A stretch of DNA of 64,000 nt from Physcomitrium patens (lineage: Eukaryota; Streptophyta; Bryopsida; Funariales; Funariaceae), in NCBI RefSeq assembly GCF_000002425.4, contig NC_037262.1, forward strand, positions 10,825,243 through 10,889,242. Direction: 5' to 3'. The position numbers and the translations under genes were made by a program. Shown piece by piece: positions 63,171 to 64,000 of the stretch. Position 1 is the first letter of the stretch; every line of letters begins with the position of its first letter. Below the pieces are notes generated by a model. That model was given only the letters and a program-made list of their open reading frames with translations, was not told where the DNA came from and searched no databases.

Positions 63171-63175
63171 GTGAT

Positions 63176-64000
63176 TTAAAACCAACATATATGGCTTCTT
63201 ATCAATAAATTTCAATCATGCAGTCTTGAGGTTTTGCTTGAAGAAGTAGTGGTTAAATAATGAGTTGTATATATCTTTTAAATGACTCTTCAAGTCCATT
63301 TTGAGCATGTTCATATAGAATACAATATATCAATTCAATCCCTATTATAATATAATAATCTTCAAAAGACTTTGTTACAAATTCTTTTGCATTCTTTATA
63401 TGCAATGTTTTGATAGGATAATCAAGAAAATGAGCTTGAAAATGAATAAGCATAGATATTAGATTGGAAAACACCTTATTTTGAATTGATAATAATGAAA
63501 CATGTGATTATTTACTTGATGCATCAATAAAGTCCAAAAAATAATAAAATGGTCCAAATATTAAATTAATAGGACCACAAATACTAATATGCAACCTTTT
63601 AAGCATTTGTGATAATTCTTGTGGGGGTTTCCAAATCAAAAGTAGAGCAATCATCTTGCCTTGTACACATATATGATATAGTTCTATAGAATCTATATTT
63701 GCAGATTTTAAATTATATCCAATTATACATTGAATTATCTTCCAAAATAATGTGAATCTTGGATATCTCAAATATCTATATTAGAAATAAATACAATTCT
63801 TTGTAATAGATGATGTAAAATTAAATATAATTGCCTTCATGCTTATGAGCACTTGTCCATGTTTATATAATTTTTTTTTAGACTTTGAAATATTAAATAC
63901 ATGACATTTTAGAACTATGATTCCTATAGGATAATCTTTTGCATTATGCAAAAGTAGCTCATTTTGTTTCTTTGCAAGAAGTAGATAGGATACAAGATCA
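63176..64000 (-). pseudogene. Ty1/Copia element, integrase half
   Basis: Minus-strand integrase: SICGPINLIFGPFYYFLDFIDASSK (first catalytic Asp region, 63,600-63,508), then SHVSLLSIQN, DYPIKTLHIKNAKEF (second catalytic block, about 63,420-63,380), EHAQNGLEESF (Glu block, about 63,300) and, after a deletion, YVGFK ending at the insertion point. The part to the right of 63,771 is too decayed to assign. The element continues beyond the window. Confidence 0.83.

Larger units (their letters stand above)
41580..63175 (+). mobile_element. Ty3/gypsy chromovirus, decayed and multiply interrupted
   Basis: The element is 41585-63170, flanked by the exact 5-base duplication GTGAT (41580-41584 and 63171-63175). 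It has LTRs of about 530-540 bases with ends TGTCA...TGATA, then gag, protease, reverse transcriptase, RNase H, integrase, chromodomain and a polypurine tract (AGAAAGGAGTATAA, about 62,618-62,631). Five later insertions lie inside: one whole LTR element and four solo LTRs. Without them it would be about 6.4 kb, a normal size. The chromodomain at the integrase C terminus puts it among the plant chromoviruses. It is inserted in the minus-strand Copia element. Confidence 0.88.

Overview
The window looks like nuclear DNA of a land plant. Three things support this: GT-AG introns between short exons, single-copy genes of plant type (a hydroxyproline O-arabinosyltransferase, an LDL1/FLD-type histone demethylase, a plastid DUF3067 protein, a plastid [2Fe-2S] ferredoxin), and a very AT-rich heap of plant LTR retrotransposons. 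A bryophyte, perhaps a moss, is my guess from the gene style and the 24-residue 'SFGN' leucine-rich repeat relic. Nothing in the window proves the lineage.

Bases 1 to about 25,200 are a gene island. In order: HPAT (minus, 532-2900, seven exons, last exon not found), an LDL1-like SWIRM/amine-oxidase demethylase (minus, 7495-10547, two exons), a plastid DUF3067 protein (minus, 15515-17209, five exons), an unrecognised small ORF (plus, 18296-18685), the SEC11 catalytic subunit of signal peptidase (plus, 20435-22883, eight exons) and a ferredoxin (minus, 24530-25099, one exon). These are unrelated housekeeping genes with no sign of a cluster or shared pathway. I built the exon models by hand from splice sites and reading-frame continuity.

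Bases 25,600 to 64,000 are a heterochromatin-like repeat block. It starts with a decayed array of about 24 leucine-rich repeat units with a 72-base period (26,300-28,060). Next, at 29,900-39,000, come nested LTRs and a gag-bearing element without pol (minus, 33,334 to about 38,267). The rest is a stack that can be unpacked exactly. A Ty1/Copia element on the minus strand (integrase at 63.2-64.0 kb, reverse transcriptase and RNase H at 39.3-41.6 kb) was split by a Ty3/gypsy chromovirus on the plus strand (41,585-63,170, 5-base target duplication GTGAT). The chromovirus was in turn hit by a Ty3-type element (41,816-50,576) in its 5' LTR, by three solo LTRs (51,318-52,898; 53,250-54,954; 54,959-56,598) in gag, and by one solo LTR (59,689-61,144) in integrase. 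At each site, removing the insert and one copy of the target duplication restores the reading frame or the repeat alignment.

One LTR family dominates. Its ends are TGTCG...CGACA, its start is a near-perfect palindrome, its target duplications are 4 bases long, and most copies carry arrays of TTTAGGATT-like sequence resembling degenerate plant telomere repeat. Stop codons in the old elements and mismatches between paired target duplications are almost all C-to-T or G-to-A changes, which fits long-term cytosine methylation and deamination. The most interesting results are this layered structure, the LTR family itself, the pol-less element with an extra Tyr/Asp/Glu-rich ORF, and the leucine-rich repeat relic.
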